Positions 8,402 through 16,237 of a stretch of DNA of 31,104 bases are shown here, one piece after another. The notes below the pieces were generated by a model that made no database searches, was not told the DNA's origin, and saw only the letters and a program-made list of their open reading frames with translations. Origin of the DNA: CAYLJO01 sp964383905 (GTDB lineage: Bacteria > Acidobacteriota > Blastocatellia > Pyrinomonadales > Pyrinomonadaceae); NCBI GenBank assembly GCA_964383905.1, contig CAYLJO010000052.1:1-31104 (forward strand), given 5' to 3'. The position numbers and the translations under genes were made by a program. Numbering within the stretch: the first letter of the stretch is position 1; every line of letters starts with the position of its first letter.

Positions 8402-9658
8402 ATGCGAAGTACTTTAAGACATCTCTTTTTGGCTCTTTCCTTAGCATGCCTCTGTAATGCTGTGTTATTAATGACATGCTTTAGTATAGCCAATGCGCAA
8501 ACAAGCGCCGGACAAATCTCTGGCACCGTCAAGGATGCCTCGGGGGCTATTCTTCCCGGCGTTTCAGTAACGGTCACCAATGAGGCGACCACATTAACGC
8601 GCACCGTCACGACCGACGACAGTGGGTTTTATGTCATTACCAACCTGCCGGTGGGCAATTACAGCGTGACGAGCGAGCAACGGGGATTCAGGAGGATCAC
8701 CAAGACCGGCATCGAACTGGTGGCCGATGGGCGGCTCACCGTGGATTTTGCTCTGGAGCCGGGCGAGGTCACCGGCACCGTGGAAGTCACGGCAGCCGGC
8801 GAGACGGTCAACACGACGTCGGGTGAGGTCGCGCGTGTTGTGGACTCTCAGCAGGTACAAAACCTGGCGTTGAACGGGCGCAACTACATGCAACTGGTCT
8901 CGCTCATCCCGGGCGCCGCTCTGCTCGATGATAATCAGCTCGACCTGACGACCAGTTTGAGCATCTCGTCGCAAGCCATTAATGGTAACCGCACGAATAC
9001 GAACAACCTGACGGTTGACGGCGGTTTCAATATGGATTCCGGAAGCAACAACAGCCAGATCAACAATGTCGGGGGGGACTTCATTCAGGAAGTGAAGATC
9101 CAGACGTCCAACTTCTCGGCCGAGTACGGGCGCAACTCCGGGGCGGCGATCAACGTCGTGACGCGCAGCGGGGGCAATCAGTTTCACGGTAACGCCTTTG
9201 AATACATCCGCAATAACGCGCTCGACGCGCGCAATTTCTTTGCCCCGGTGAAGGGCAAACTGCGCTTCAATAACTTCGGCTGGGACTTCAGCGGGCCGAT
9301 CAAGAAAGACAAGCTCTTCTTCTTCGGCGGCCAGGAGTACAAGTATATCCGTCGCGATACGGACCCTTCGCGCCAGACACTCCCGACGCGCGCCGAAAGG
9401 CAGGGCGACTTTAGTGGCCGCGGCGGCACGCTCAACCTTCCCGGCACGACCAGGCCGGTTCCGGGCCGGAACATTTCCTGGATGATGACGGCGAACTTCA
9501 GAACCCTGCCCGTGAATTTTGGCGGCCTCTCAAGCAGTCCTAACAGGTGCGGCGCCCCGGGCAATGCTGTTCCCGGCCCATCGAATTGTGACTTCGGCAC
9601 GATCACAACGGCCGGCCCGTCGCGCAACATACAGTTCGGGTTGAAACTAGATTTTTGA
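8402..9658 (+). CDS. TonB-dependent receptor with large internal deletion (418 aa)
   Basis: The start is ATG 8402, with GGAGG 5 bases upstream; an in-frame TTG at 8390 is less likely. It has a signal peptide ending at ANA (about residue 33), then a carboxypeptidase-regulatory-like domain (GQISGTVKDASGAILPGVSV, about 37-115). A plug domain follows (NLALNGRNYMQL, NLTVDG, FSAEYGRNSGAAINVVTRSG), then the first barrel strands up to RQGDFSGRGGTLNLPG. It ends in a normal receptor terminus, DFGTITTAGPSRNIQFGLKLDF with terminal Phe. Relatives have about 1,000-1,200 residues, so the bulk of the 22-strand barrel is missing. The join appears to lie near 9493-9516, between MMTAN and VNFGGLSSS. The frame is preserved, but a barrel-less product should not transport. 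It would originally have imported an oligosaccharide across the outer membrane with TonB energy. Confidence 0.8.
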   Translation: MRSTLRHLFLALSLACLCNAVLLMTCFSIANAQTSAGQISGTVKDASGAILPGVSVTVTNEATTLTRTVTTDDSGFYVITNLPVGNYSVTSEQRGFRRITKTGIELVADGRLTVDFALEPGEVTGTVEVTAAGETVNTTSGEVARVVDSQQVQNLALNGRNYMQLVSLIPGAALLDDNQLDLTTSLSISSQAINGNRTNTNNLTVDGGFNMDSGSNNSQINNVGGDFIQEVKIQTSNFSAEYGRNSGAAINVVTRSGGNQFHGNAFEYIRNNALDARNFFAPVKGKLRFNNFGWDFSGPIKKDKLFFFGGQEYKYIRRDTDPSRQTLPTRAERQGDFSGRGGTLNLPGTTRPVPGRNISWMMTANFRTLPVNFGGLSSSPNRCGAPGNAVPGPSNCDFGTITTAGPSRNIQFGLKLDF

Positions 9659-9914
9659 TGTCGTTAACGATATACGTAGTCGAGTCCCAGCGTTGCTTAA
9701 GCTCTTCCTGTTCATCTGCCTGAATAATGCCGAGCCCTAAGCAACGACAGTACAAAGATGTATGCGTCGGGTCGATGTCACAGCCGACCGGATGAGGAAG
9801 GCAGGCGACAATAAGCTAGAACCCCGACCATTCTGGTAGACTATGCGTTTCCTAATCATAGATCGAGGCTCAGGCGGGGTCGGAACCTGATTAGAGAGGA
9901 GACGGAGAAAAGTT
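9659..9914. other. Intergenic leader of the uronate cluster
   Basis: 256 bases without a gene. TAGACT near 9836 could be a -10 box but has no convincing -35. GAGGAGA at 9896-9902 is the ribosome binding site of the next gene. No palindromic operator like the one at 7997-8013 was found. Confidence 0.3.
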
Positions 9915-11270
9915 ATGTCTGAGAGTACCAACTCGCGGCGAGAGTTCATCAAAACCACGGCCGCCGGTGTCGCCGGTCTGGCGGTCGGTTCGCGCGCGTC
10001 GAGTTATGCCAAAGTCCTCGGCGCCAACGACCGCGTCAGGGTGGCGGTGGTCGGCCCCGGCGACCGCGCCAGTGACGCGTTGATTCCTGCCTTCCTGCGA
10101 CTTGCCAATGAGCTTAACTTTGAGCTCGTCGCCATTTGCGACCTCTGGAAGCTTCGCCTCGACGAGGCCGCCGTCCGGATTAAGCAGAAGACCGGGAATG
10201 AAATGGCACAGGCGCGCAACACCGAAGAGCTCTACGGGATGAAGGACATCGATGCCGTTATCATCGCGACCGCAGACTTTCAGCACGCCTATCACTGCAT
10301 GGAGGCTGTGAGGGCGGGCAAGGACGTTTATGTCGAGAAGCCCTTCGCCAACACGATGGCCGATGCGCGCGCCGCGCTCAAGCTGGTCACCGCCTCGAAG
10401 CAGATCGTCCAGGTCGGCACGCAGCGGCGCTCGACGCCGAGCTACATGCGCGCCAATGAGTTCATCAAGTCGGGCCGGTTCGGCGACATCGTGATGGCCG
10501 AGATGACCTGGAACGTCAACCAGCCGGGCCGCTGGCGGAGGCCCAATCTCGTCCCGCAACTGAGGGAGCGGGACGTTGACTGGAAGCGCTTCCTCATCAA
10601 CCGCCCCTTTGAGCCGTTCGATGCGCGAAAGTATGTCGAGTTTCGCCTCTTCTGGCCCTACTCGTCGGGCATCCCGGATCAGTGGATGGTGCACCAGATC
10701 GACACGGTGCACTGGTTCACGGGCTACAACCACCCGACGAGCGTGGTCGCTAACGGCGGCATATACCTGTGGCGGGACGGGCGCAGAAACTTCGATACGA
10801 TGACGGCGGTCTTCGATTACGGCGATGCCAGCAAAGGCGGCAAGGGATTCCAGGTCTGCTATTCGTCGCGGCAGACCAACAGCGCGGGCGGCACCAAGGA
10901 GTTTTACTACTCTAACGGCGGCATGCTTAACCTGGACACGAACAAGATCGGCCCCGAAGGCGGGTTGGAGGCCAAGTATGCCAAGCCGATGGGGAAGGAG
11001 CCTTTCCTACTGCCGGCGTCGTTCCTGACGGAGTCCGGAGAGGCCAAAGAAGTGGCAAAAGTCGAGAGCGCGGCCAATACCGGCGCGGACAACTCGACAG
11101 TCGCGCATATGCGTAACTGGATGGAGTGTGTGAGGTCGCGCCAAACACCGAACGCAGACATCCACGCGGCCTACAACCACTCGGTCGCGCTCTGTATGAC
11201 GATTGCCGCGTTGCACACTGGCAAGCGCGTCACTTTCAACGAGGCCAAGCAAGAGGTGGTCGTCAGCTAG
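9915..11270 (+). CDS. Tat-exported Gfo/Idh/MocA-family oxidoreductase
   Basis: 451 residues with a twin-arginine signal (SRREFIKTT, Arg8-Arg9, then an Ala/Gly-rich stretch). A Rossmann NAD(P)-binding domain follows (VRVAVVGPGDR, residues 41-51), then IDAVIIATADFQHAYHC and the family's EKPF motif (141-144) with its catalytic Lys. The C-terminal half carries substrate-domain motifs such as QWMVHQIDTVHWFTG. These enzymes oxidise or reduce sugars and sugar derivatives; Tat-exported versions act in the periplasm with a tightly held cofactor. It is the first gene of a seven-gene same-strand cluster, and the next gene starts 17 bases later. GAGGAGA precedes the ATG. A role in trimming or oxidising a uronate-containing sugar is inferred from neighbours. 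Confidence 0.88.
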   Translation: MSESTNSRREFIKTTAAGVAGLAVGSRASSYAKVLGANDRVRVAVVGPGDRASDALIPAFLRLANELNFELVAICDLWKLRLDEAAVRIKQKTGNEMAQARNTEELYGMKDIDAVIIATADFQHAYHCMEAVRAGKDVYVEKPFANTMADARAALKLVTASKQIVQVGTQRRSTPSYMRANEFIKSGRFGDIVMAEMTWNVNQPGRWRRPNLVPQLRERDVDWKRFLINRPFEPFDARKYVEFRLFWPYSSGIPDQWMVHQIDTVHWFTGYNHPTSVVANGGIYLWRDGRRNFDTMTAVFDYGDASKGGKGFQVCYSSRQTNSAGGTKEFYYSNGGMLNLDTNKIGPEGGLEAKYAKPMGKEPFLLPASFLTESGEAKEVAKVESAANTGADNSTVAHMRNWMECVRSRQTPNADIHAAYNHSVALCMTIAALHTGKRVTFNEAKQEVVVS

Positions 11271-11287
11271 CCATAAGGGATTAAACG

Positions 11288-12364
11288 GTGCGCACAGTCC
11301 ATCTTACCGGCCGGCACCTTCTAACCGGTCTGGTGTTGATCACCTTGATAACGTTGCCGGTTGCGACGGCGCAAACAAAAGGGGAAGAGCGCGGCGTGCG
11401 TGTCGTCCCGAACGAAGCGGCCCGGCGCGTAGATGTCTTCGTGGATGGCCGGCCTTTCACCTCCTACATCTGGCCGGAAACGCTCAAGAAGCCGGTGCTC
11501 TACCCGCTGCGCACGGCCGACGGGACAATTGTCACGCGCGGTTTCCCGCTGGACCCGCGCCCCGGCGAGCGTGTGGACCACCCGCACCACGTCGGCATGT
11601 GGTTCAATTACGGCAACGTCAACGGCGTTGATTTCTGGAACAACTCCGCCGCGTTATCTTCCGAAGAACAGCGCAGGATGGGCACGGTGATTCACCGCCG
11701 GATCGCACGTGCGGCGGGCGGCGAGGATCGCGGCGAGCTTGATGTGGAGATGGACTGGGTGATGCCGGATGACAGACCGATCCTGCGTGAGAAAACCACG
11801 CTCATCTTCCACGCGGGGCCGGAGATGCGTGCCGTGGACCGGATTACGACCCTGACGGCCTTGGACAGACGCGTGGTGTTTCATGACGACAAAGAAGGGG
11901 TGCTCGGCATGCGCGTGAGGCGCGAACTGGAGCAGCCTTCTAATGAGCCCCTTGTCTTTACGGACGCGGGTGGGCGGCCGACGACCGTGAAGGTGATGGA
12001 TAATACCGGCGTGGGCGGTCTTTACCGGAGCAGTGAAGGGAAGACGGGCGACGCCGTGTGGGGGACGCGTGGGCGTTGGGCGATGCTGGCGGGCAAGGTG
12101 GGCCGGGAGCCGGTTACGCTGGCGATCCTCGACCACCCGAAGAACGTTGGTTTCCCGACCTACTGGCATGCGCGGGGTTACGGGTTGTTTGCCGCCAACC
12201 CGCTCGGCCAGGAAGTCTTTAGCAAGGGCGCCCAAAAGCTGAACTTCACACTCGAACCCAAACAGTCGGTCAAGTTCCGGCATCGACTGCTGATCCTTTC
12301 GGGGGCCGCCACCCCCGATCAGATCGAGGCTCAATACCGTCGTTTTGTGGATGAGGTGAAGTGA
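11288..12364 (+). CDS. DUF6807 (PmoA-like) family secreted protein
   Basis: 358 residues from a GTG start with AAGGGA 7 bases upstream. A signal peptide covers about residues 1-28 (LLTGLVLITLITLPVATAQ). Family features include the beta-rich start VFVDGRPFTSYIWPE, the His cluster ERVDHPHHVGMWFNYG with VNGVDFW shortly after, and PTYWHARGYGLFAANPLG near the end. The family is often labelled methane oxygenase PmoA, but that name is misleading: members are found in sugar-degradation clusters and no methane-oxidising role is supported here. The conserved histidines suggest metal or sugar binding. Its position between the oxidoreductase and the isomerase points to a periplasmic part in sugar-acid breakdown. 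The exact reaction is unknown. Confidence 0.8.
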   Translation: MRTVHLTGRHLLTGLVLITLITLPVATAQTKGEERGVRVVPNEAARRVDVFVDGRPFTSYIWPETLKKPVLYPLRTADGTIVTRGFPLDPRPGERVDHPHHVGMWFNYGNVNGVDFWNNSAALSSEEQRRMGTVIHRRIARAAGGEDRGELDVEMDWVMPDDRPILREKTTLIFHAGPEMRAVDRITTLTALDRRVVFHDDKEGVLGMRVRRELEQPSNEPLVFTDAGGRPTTVKVMDNTGVGGLYRSSEGKTGDAVWGTRGRWAMLAGKVGREPVTLAILDHPKNVGFPTYWHARGYGLFAANPLGQEVFSKGAQKLNFTLEPKQSVKFRHRLLILSGAATPDQIEAQYRRFVDEVK

Positions 12365-12491
12365 CCGGGGAGCATACGGGAGCCGGTAAGGCTAACCCGG
12401 CCCGGCGCGGCTCACGCATATAATCCTGGGCGCGAAGAGCTGTTGCCGGGCGCGCCGTCACTGTAAACAATCGCTTGACAAGGAGAGAGGT

Positions 12492-13328
12492 ATGAGCACG
12501 CCAATGAGCAAGCAGGGACAAACCGAGATGAAGCACCTGATCTTTCGCCGGACGAACGCGCACAAGGGCCGCCGCCTCGCCGTCACACCTGAGAACAGCA
12601 AGATGAAGCATCTCAACTACGGCCGCATCATTCTGGATGCCGAGACGCCCTCCGCCAACTTTGAGACTGGTGAACTCGAGGTCGGGCTGATCTGCCTTTC
12701 GGGGAAGGGCACGGTGAGGGTGGGCGGCGAGTCGCACGAGTTGGGCCGCTATGATTCGATCTACATCCCGCGCGATTCGTCCGTCGAGGTGAAGGCTGAC
12801 GGCGGCGTGGATTTCGCCGAATGCTCGGCAAAGGTCGAGGGTAAATACCCGGTGCAGGTCGTGCGCTACGCGGATGTTGAGAAGCAGAGCTCGCTCAAAT
12901 TCACGACCGGCGGCACGTCGAGCACCCGGACGGTCAACATCCTGATCGGTAAGAACGTCGAGGCCGGGCGAATCCTCGCGGGCGTCACCACCTCGGAGCC
13001 CGGCCACTGGACCAGTTGGCCGCCGCACGAGCACGCCGAGATACTGGAAGAGCTGTACGTTTATTATGACATGCCCCCGCCCGCCTTCGGCGTACAGTTC
13101 GTCTACACCGATCCTGATAACCCTGAGTTCGTCGGCGTCGTACGCGACGGTGACGCGGTGCTGATGCCGCGTGGCTTTCACCCGAACGTCTCTGTTCCCG
13201 GCCACCCGATCAACTTCGTCTGGATGATGGCCGCGCACAGGGAAGTAGAGGACCGGCAGTTTGGAGTCGTCACCGTACAGCCCGGTTTCGACAAAGGGGG
13301 CAGCGGCCTTGAAGCAAGCCGTAAGTAA
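12492..13328 (+). CDS. KduI/IolB-family isomerase (5-deoxy-glucuronate isomerase-like)
   Basis: 278 residues of the bicupin family shared by IolB (5-deoxy-glucuronate isomerase) and KduI (5-keto-4-deoxyuronate isomerase). The C-terminal cupin has the metal site WPPHEHAEILEELYVYY, with His179, His181, Glu186 or Glu187, and His230 in MPRGFHPN. PPAFGVQFVYTD and VVRDGDAVLMPRG are closest to IolB. AAGGAGAG precedes the ATG by a few bases. The start follows a 127-base gap. No other inositol genes are present, while a KduD-type dehydrogenase lies 2 kb downstream. I infer that this protein supplies the KduI step, turning 4-deoxy-L-threo-5-hexosulose uronate into 3-deoxy-D-glycero-2,5-hexodiulosonate. 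Family firm, substrate inferred. Confidence 0.82.
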   Translation: MSTPMSKQGQTEMKHLIFRRTNAHKGRRLAVTPENSKMKHLNYGRIILDAETPSANFETGELEVGLICLSGKGTVRVGGESHELGRYDSIYIPRDSSVEVKADGGVDFAECSAKVEGKYPVQVVRYADVEKQSSLKFTTGGTSSTRTVNILIGKNVEAGRILAGVTTSEPGHWTSWPPHEHAEILEELYVYYDMPPPAFGVQFVYTDPDNPEFVGVVRDGDAVLMPRGFHPNVSVPGHPINFVWMMAAHREVEDRQFGVVTVQPGFDKGGSGLEASRK

Positions 13329-13403
13329 GGGGTGGCGGGTGCGGCCGGCGTTTTAAGGCTACCGTTATCGAAATTGATGCGCCGTGAGAGGACTGGCTTC
13401 ATA

Positions 13404-13940
13404 ATGTTGATGAAGGTGAAGCAGACCGTCGGAGCAACGGTCTTCCTGATCGCGTTGGCCGGCAGCTTGCCGGCCCAGTCGGCCGGCGCCGGCCGGTCGC
13501 ATCAAGGGCCGGCCAGACCTTCACGCCCCTTCGTGGTGCTCCCGGCGCAATCACTCGGTGATCTGGAGCGTAAGCTGCGGCCCGGCAACAAAGTCGAGGA
13601 ACTGATCGGCGGCGAAGGGATGCAACTGCGCGTGGCCGTACAGCATGAACAGGGGAGCGCGGCCGCCGCGGCCGAAGTCCATGATGCTTCTGATGACGTC
13701 TACTATGTGCTGGAAGGCGCGGCCACGCTCACGCTCGGCGGTAGGCTCGACGCGCCGCGCGAGGTTCAGCCGGGAGAATGGCGCGGGCCGCGCATCACCG
13801 GCGGGCGGACGGTTGAAATCGCCAAGGGCGACCTGATCGTCGTGCCGCGCGGCACGCCGCACCAGCGCAGCACCGCCGGGAAAGATTTTTCGATGATTTT
13901 GATCAAGGTGTTCGCCGAGCCGATGCGCGGGACGAAATAG
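13404..13940 (+). CDS. Secreted single-domain cupin protein
   Basis: 178 residues from ATG 13404, preferred over an upstream in-frame start because a signal peptide (VGATVFLIALAGSLPAQSA) then begins at the N-terminus. GAGAGGA lies about 12 bases before it. The cupin fold shows the first motif around EVHDASDDVYYVLEGAATLTLGG and the second around GDLIVVPRGTPHQRS, with possible metal ligands His, Asp/Glu and His. The first motif is degenerate relative to the GxHxH pattern. Cupins of this kind may isomerise, bind or cleave sugar acids in the periplasm. Same strand as neighbours, 28 bases before the transporter gene. The substrate is not identifiable. Confidence 0.7.
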   Translation: MLMKVKQTVGATVFLIALAGSLPAQSAGAGRSHQGPARPSRPFVVLPAQSLGDLERKLRPGNKVEELIGGEGMQLRVAVQHEQGSAAAAAEVHDASDDVYYVLEGAATLTLGGRLDAPREVQPGEWRGPRITGGRTVEIAKGDLIVVPRGTPHQRSTAGKDFSMILIKVFAEPMRGTK

Positions 13941-13968
13941 ACGCCTAACCGCAGGGGGGGCAAAAGCC

Positions 13969-15363
13969 ATGAAAAGCAGGATCGTTGAGGCCGAGGAGGG
14001 GGCGGCGCTGCCGAAGTCCCTGAGCGCTGTCGGGCCGCCGCAGTCGGCCGGCGCGAGCGCCACCGGCGCTGCCGTCGCCGCCGGCGCCGAGGGGCTCGGC
14101 ACGCGTCTCGGACGCTACCGCTGGGTCATCTGCGCGATGCTGTTTTTGGCGACGACGATCAATTACGTCGACCGCCAAGTGCTCGGCATTCTCGCCCCTG
14201 ACCTGCAACGTTCGATCGGCTTTGACGAGGCCCAGTACGGCTTTATCGTTACAGCTTTTCAGGCGGCCTACGCGGTCGGCTTGCTGGTGGTCGGTGGTCT
14301 GATGGACCGGTTCGGGACGCGGAGAGGTTTTTCGCTGGCGGTTGGCGTCTGGAGCGTGGCTGCGATGGGACATGCGCTCGCGCGTACGGCCCTCGGATTT
14401 GGCGTCGCGCGCTTCGCGCTTGGCCTGGGCGAAGCTGGTAACTTCCCCGCGGCGATCAAAACGGTGGCGGAGTGGTTTCCGAAGAAGGAGCGGGCGCTCG
14501 CGACGGGCATTTTCAACTCAGGCTCGAATGTCGGCGCGATCGTGGCCCCGCTGACGGTGCCGTGGATCGCGATCAACTACGGCTGGCAATGGGCGTTCAT
14601 CGCCACGGGCGCAATCGGCTTCATCTGGCTCATCCTCTGGTCGGTAGTCTACGACCGGCCCGAAGATCATCCGCGTTTGTCTCCGGCGGAGCTGGCCTAT
14701 ATCCAGAGCGACCCGCCGGAGCCGGCGACAAAAATAGCGTGGGCGCGTCTCCTGCCGCATCGTCAGACGTGGGCATTCACCCTGGGCAAGTTTTTGACCG
14801 ACCCGGTCTGGTGGTTCTACCTCTTTTGGCTGCCCAAGTTTCTCAACACAACCTACGGCCTGACCCTCGATAAGCTCGGCCCGCCGCTCGTCGTCATCTA
14901 CGTCGCGGCCGACGTGGGCAGCATCGGCGGCGGGTGGCTATCCTCGTTCCTGATCAAACGGGGCTGGAGCGTCAACGCCGGACGCAAGACGGCGATGCTC
15001 GTCTGTGCGCTGTGTGTGACACCGATCGTCTTTGCTTCACGGGCGTCGAGCTTGTGGCTGGCGGTGGCGTTGATCGGTCTGGCGACGGCGGCGCACCAGG
15101 GTTGGTCGGCGAACATCTTCACTACCGCTTCAGACATGTTTCCGCGCCGCGCCGTCGGCTCGGTCGTCGGTATCGGTGGCACGGGCGGCGCAATAGGCGG
15201 GATGCTGATCGCGAGCGCCGCCGGCTTATTGCTCCAGTGGACAGGCAGCTACGTTCCACTCTTCATCGTGGCGAGCTCGGCCTATCTTGTCGCGCTTTTA
15301 GTGATTCATCTGCTGGCGCCACGGCTCGAAGCTGCCAGGGTTGAGACCGAAAGTGTGGCGTGA
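13969..15363 (+). CDS. MFS transporter, hexuronate (ExuT)-like
   Basis: 464 residues; an Ala/Gly-rich cytoplasmic N-terminus of about 45 residues precedes 12 predicted membrane segments. Landmarks of the anion:cation symporter branch that includes ExuT and GudP are FLATTINYVDRQVLGILAPDLQ, GGLMDRFGTRRGF, GLGEAGNFPAAIKTVAEWFPKKERALATGIFNSGSNVGA, and YDRPEDHPRLSPAELAYI in the central loop. These proteins import hexuronates or aldonates with protons across the inner membrane. It overlaps the following dehydrogenase gene by four bases (GTGA), which suggests translational coupling. With the surrounding enzymes it probably imports an unsaturated or plain uronate released in the periplasm. Confidence 0.88.
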   Translation: MKSRIVEAEEGAALPKSLSAVGPPQSAGASATGAAVAAGAEGLGTRLGRYRWVICAMLFLATTINYVDRQVLGILAPDLQRSIGFDEAQYGFIVTAFQAAYAVGLLVVGGLMDRFGTRRGFSLAVGVWSVAAMGHALARTALGFGVARFALGLGEAGNFPAAIKTVAEWFPKKERALATGIFNSGSNVGAIVAPLTVPWIAINYGWQWAFIATGAIGFIWLILWSVVYDRPEDHPRLSPAELAYIQSDPPEPATKIAWARLLPHRQTWAFTLGKFLTDPVWWFYLFWLPKFLNTTYGLTLDKLGPPLVVIYVAADVGSIGGGWLSSFLIKRGWSVNAGRKTAMLVCALCVTPIVFASRASSLWLAVALIGLATAAHQGWSANIFTTASDMFPRRAVGSVVGIGGTGGAIGGMLIASAAGLLLQWTGSYVPLFIVASSAYLVALLVIHLLAPRLEAARVETESVA

Positions 15364-16124
15364 TTCTCAATGACTTCAAGTTAGACGGTAAGGTGGCGCT
15401 GGTGACGGGCGCGTCGGCGGGGCTGGGCGCGGCTATTGCTATCGCCTTCGCCGAAGCGGGCGCGGACGTTGCTTGTCACGGCAACTCGCGCACGCCGGAC
15501 ACAACCTGCGAGCTAATCACAAACAGGGGCCGGCAAGCCTTCGCGATCAGGGGTGACTTGCGTGACCCGCATGTGCCTCACACGCTCGTCGGAGAGACGC
15601 TCCGGCGCTTCAATCGCATAGATATTCTCGTCAATAACGCGGGCACCATCCGCCGCGCGCCCGCCGTCGAGTATCCGGATGAGGACTGGGCGGACGTGAT
15701 CGAGATCAACCTGTCGAGCGTATTCCGCCTGTCACAACTGGCGGGACGGCACATGATCGAACGGGGGCGTGGGGGCAAAATTATTAACATCGCATCCCTG
15801 CTGGCGTTTCAGGGTGGCATCACCGTGCCGGCTTATGCGGCATCAAAGGGCGGCGTTGCGCAGCTGACCAAGGCGCTGGCTAACGAGTGGGCCGCTCGGG
15901 GAATCAACGTCAACGCCATCGCGCCGGGTTACATGCGCACAGACAATACGGCGGCCTTGCGGCAGGACGAAACACGCAACCGCCAGATTATAGAGCGCAT
16001 ACCTGCCGGAAGGTGGGGCGAGCCGAAGGATCTGGCGGGCGCAGCAGTCTTTCTCGCTTCGGCGGCAAGTGATTACGTACAGGGCCACGTGCTGGTGGTG
16101 GATGGCGGCTGGATGGGGAGGTGA
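15360..16124 (+). CDS. kduD: SDR oxidoreductase, 2-dehydro-3-deoxy-D-gluconate 5-dehydrogenase (KduD-like)
   Basis: 254 residues, the normal KduD length. It shows the cofactor site TGASAGLG (16-23), NNAG (92-95), and the catalytic Ser146, Tyr159 and Lys163 (YAASK). KduD-typical stretches are NNAGTIRR, LAFQGGITVPAYAASKGG, NAIAPGYMRTDNTAALR, IPAGRWGEPKDLAGAAVFLAS and the end VVDGGW. KduD reduces 3-deoxy-D-glycero-2,5-hexodiulosonate to 2-keto-3-deoxygluconate with NADH in pectin and uronate breakdown. The only in-frame start is GTG 15360, overlapping the transporter stop. KdgK and KdgA, needed for the next steps, are not in the window. Cytoplasmic, no signal peptide. Confidence 0.87.
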   Translation: MILNDFKLDGKVALVTGASAGLGAAIAIAFAEAGADVACHGNSRTPDTTCELITNRGRQAFAIRGDLRDPHVPHTLVGETLRRFNRIDILVNNAGTIRRAPAVEYPDEDWADVIEINLSSVFRLSQLAGRHMIERGRGGKIINIASLLAFQGGITVPAYAASKGGVAQLTKALANEWAARGINVNAIAPGYMRTDNTAALRQDETRNRQIIERIPAGRWGEPKDLAGAAVFLASAASDYVQGHVLVVDGGWMGR

Positions 16125-16237
16125 AAGGATGAGGGCCGATGGCGATGACGATGAAAATTAAGATCATGGCTGAAGCACTGCCGTGGAATGGAGACGGCGG
16201 TTGTCATGGGTTCGGCCGAGAATAGCTCGTGAAGAAT

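Noticed and set aside
11288..12364. Methane oxygenase subunit
   Set aside because: The name PmoA attached to this family is a label only; the protein is a soluble secreted beta-rich protein in a sugar-acid cluster, with no membrane subunit features.
12419..12424. TATAAT before the KduI/IolB-family gene
   Set aside because: No -35 box at a sensible distance; the gene is more likely read from the cluster promoter.
12474..12479. TTGACA just before the KduI/IolB-family ATG
   Set aside because: Only about 12 bases from the start codon, too close to serve as a -35 box for that gene.
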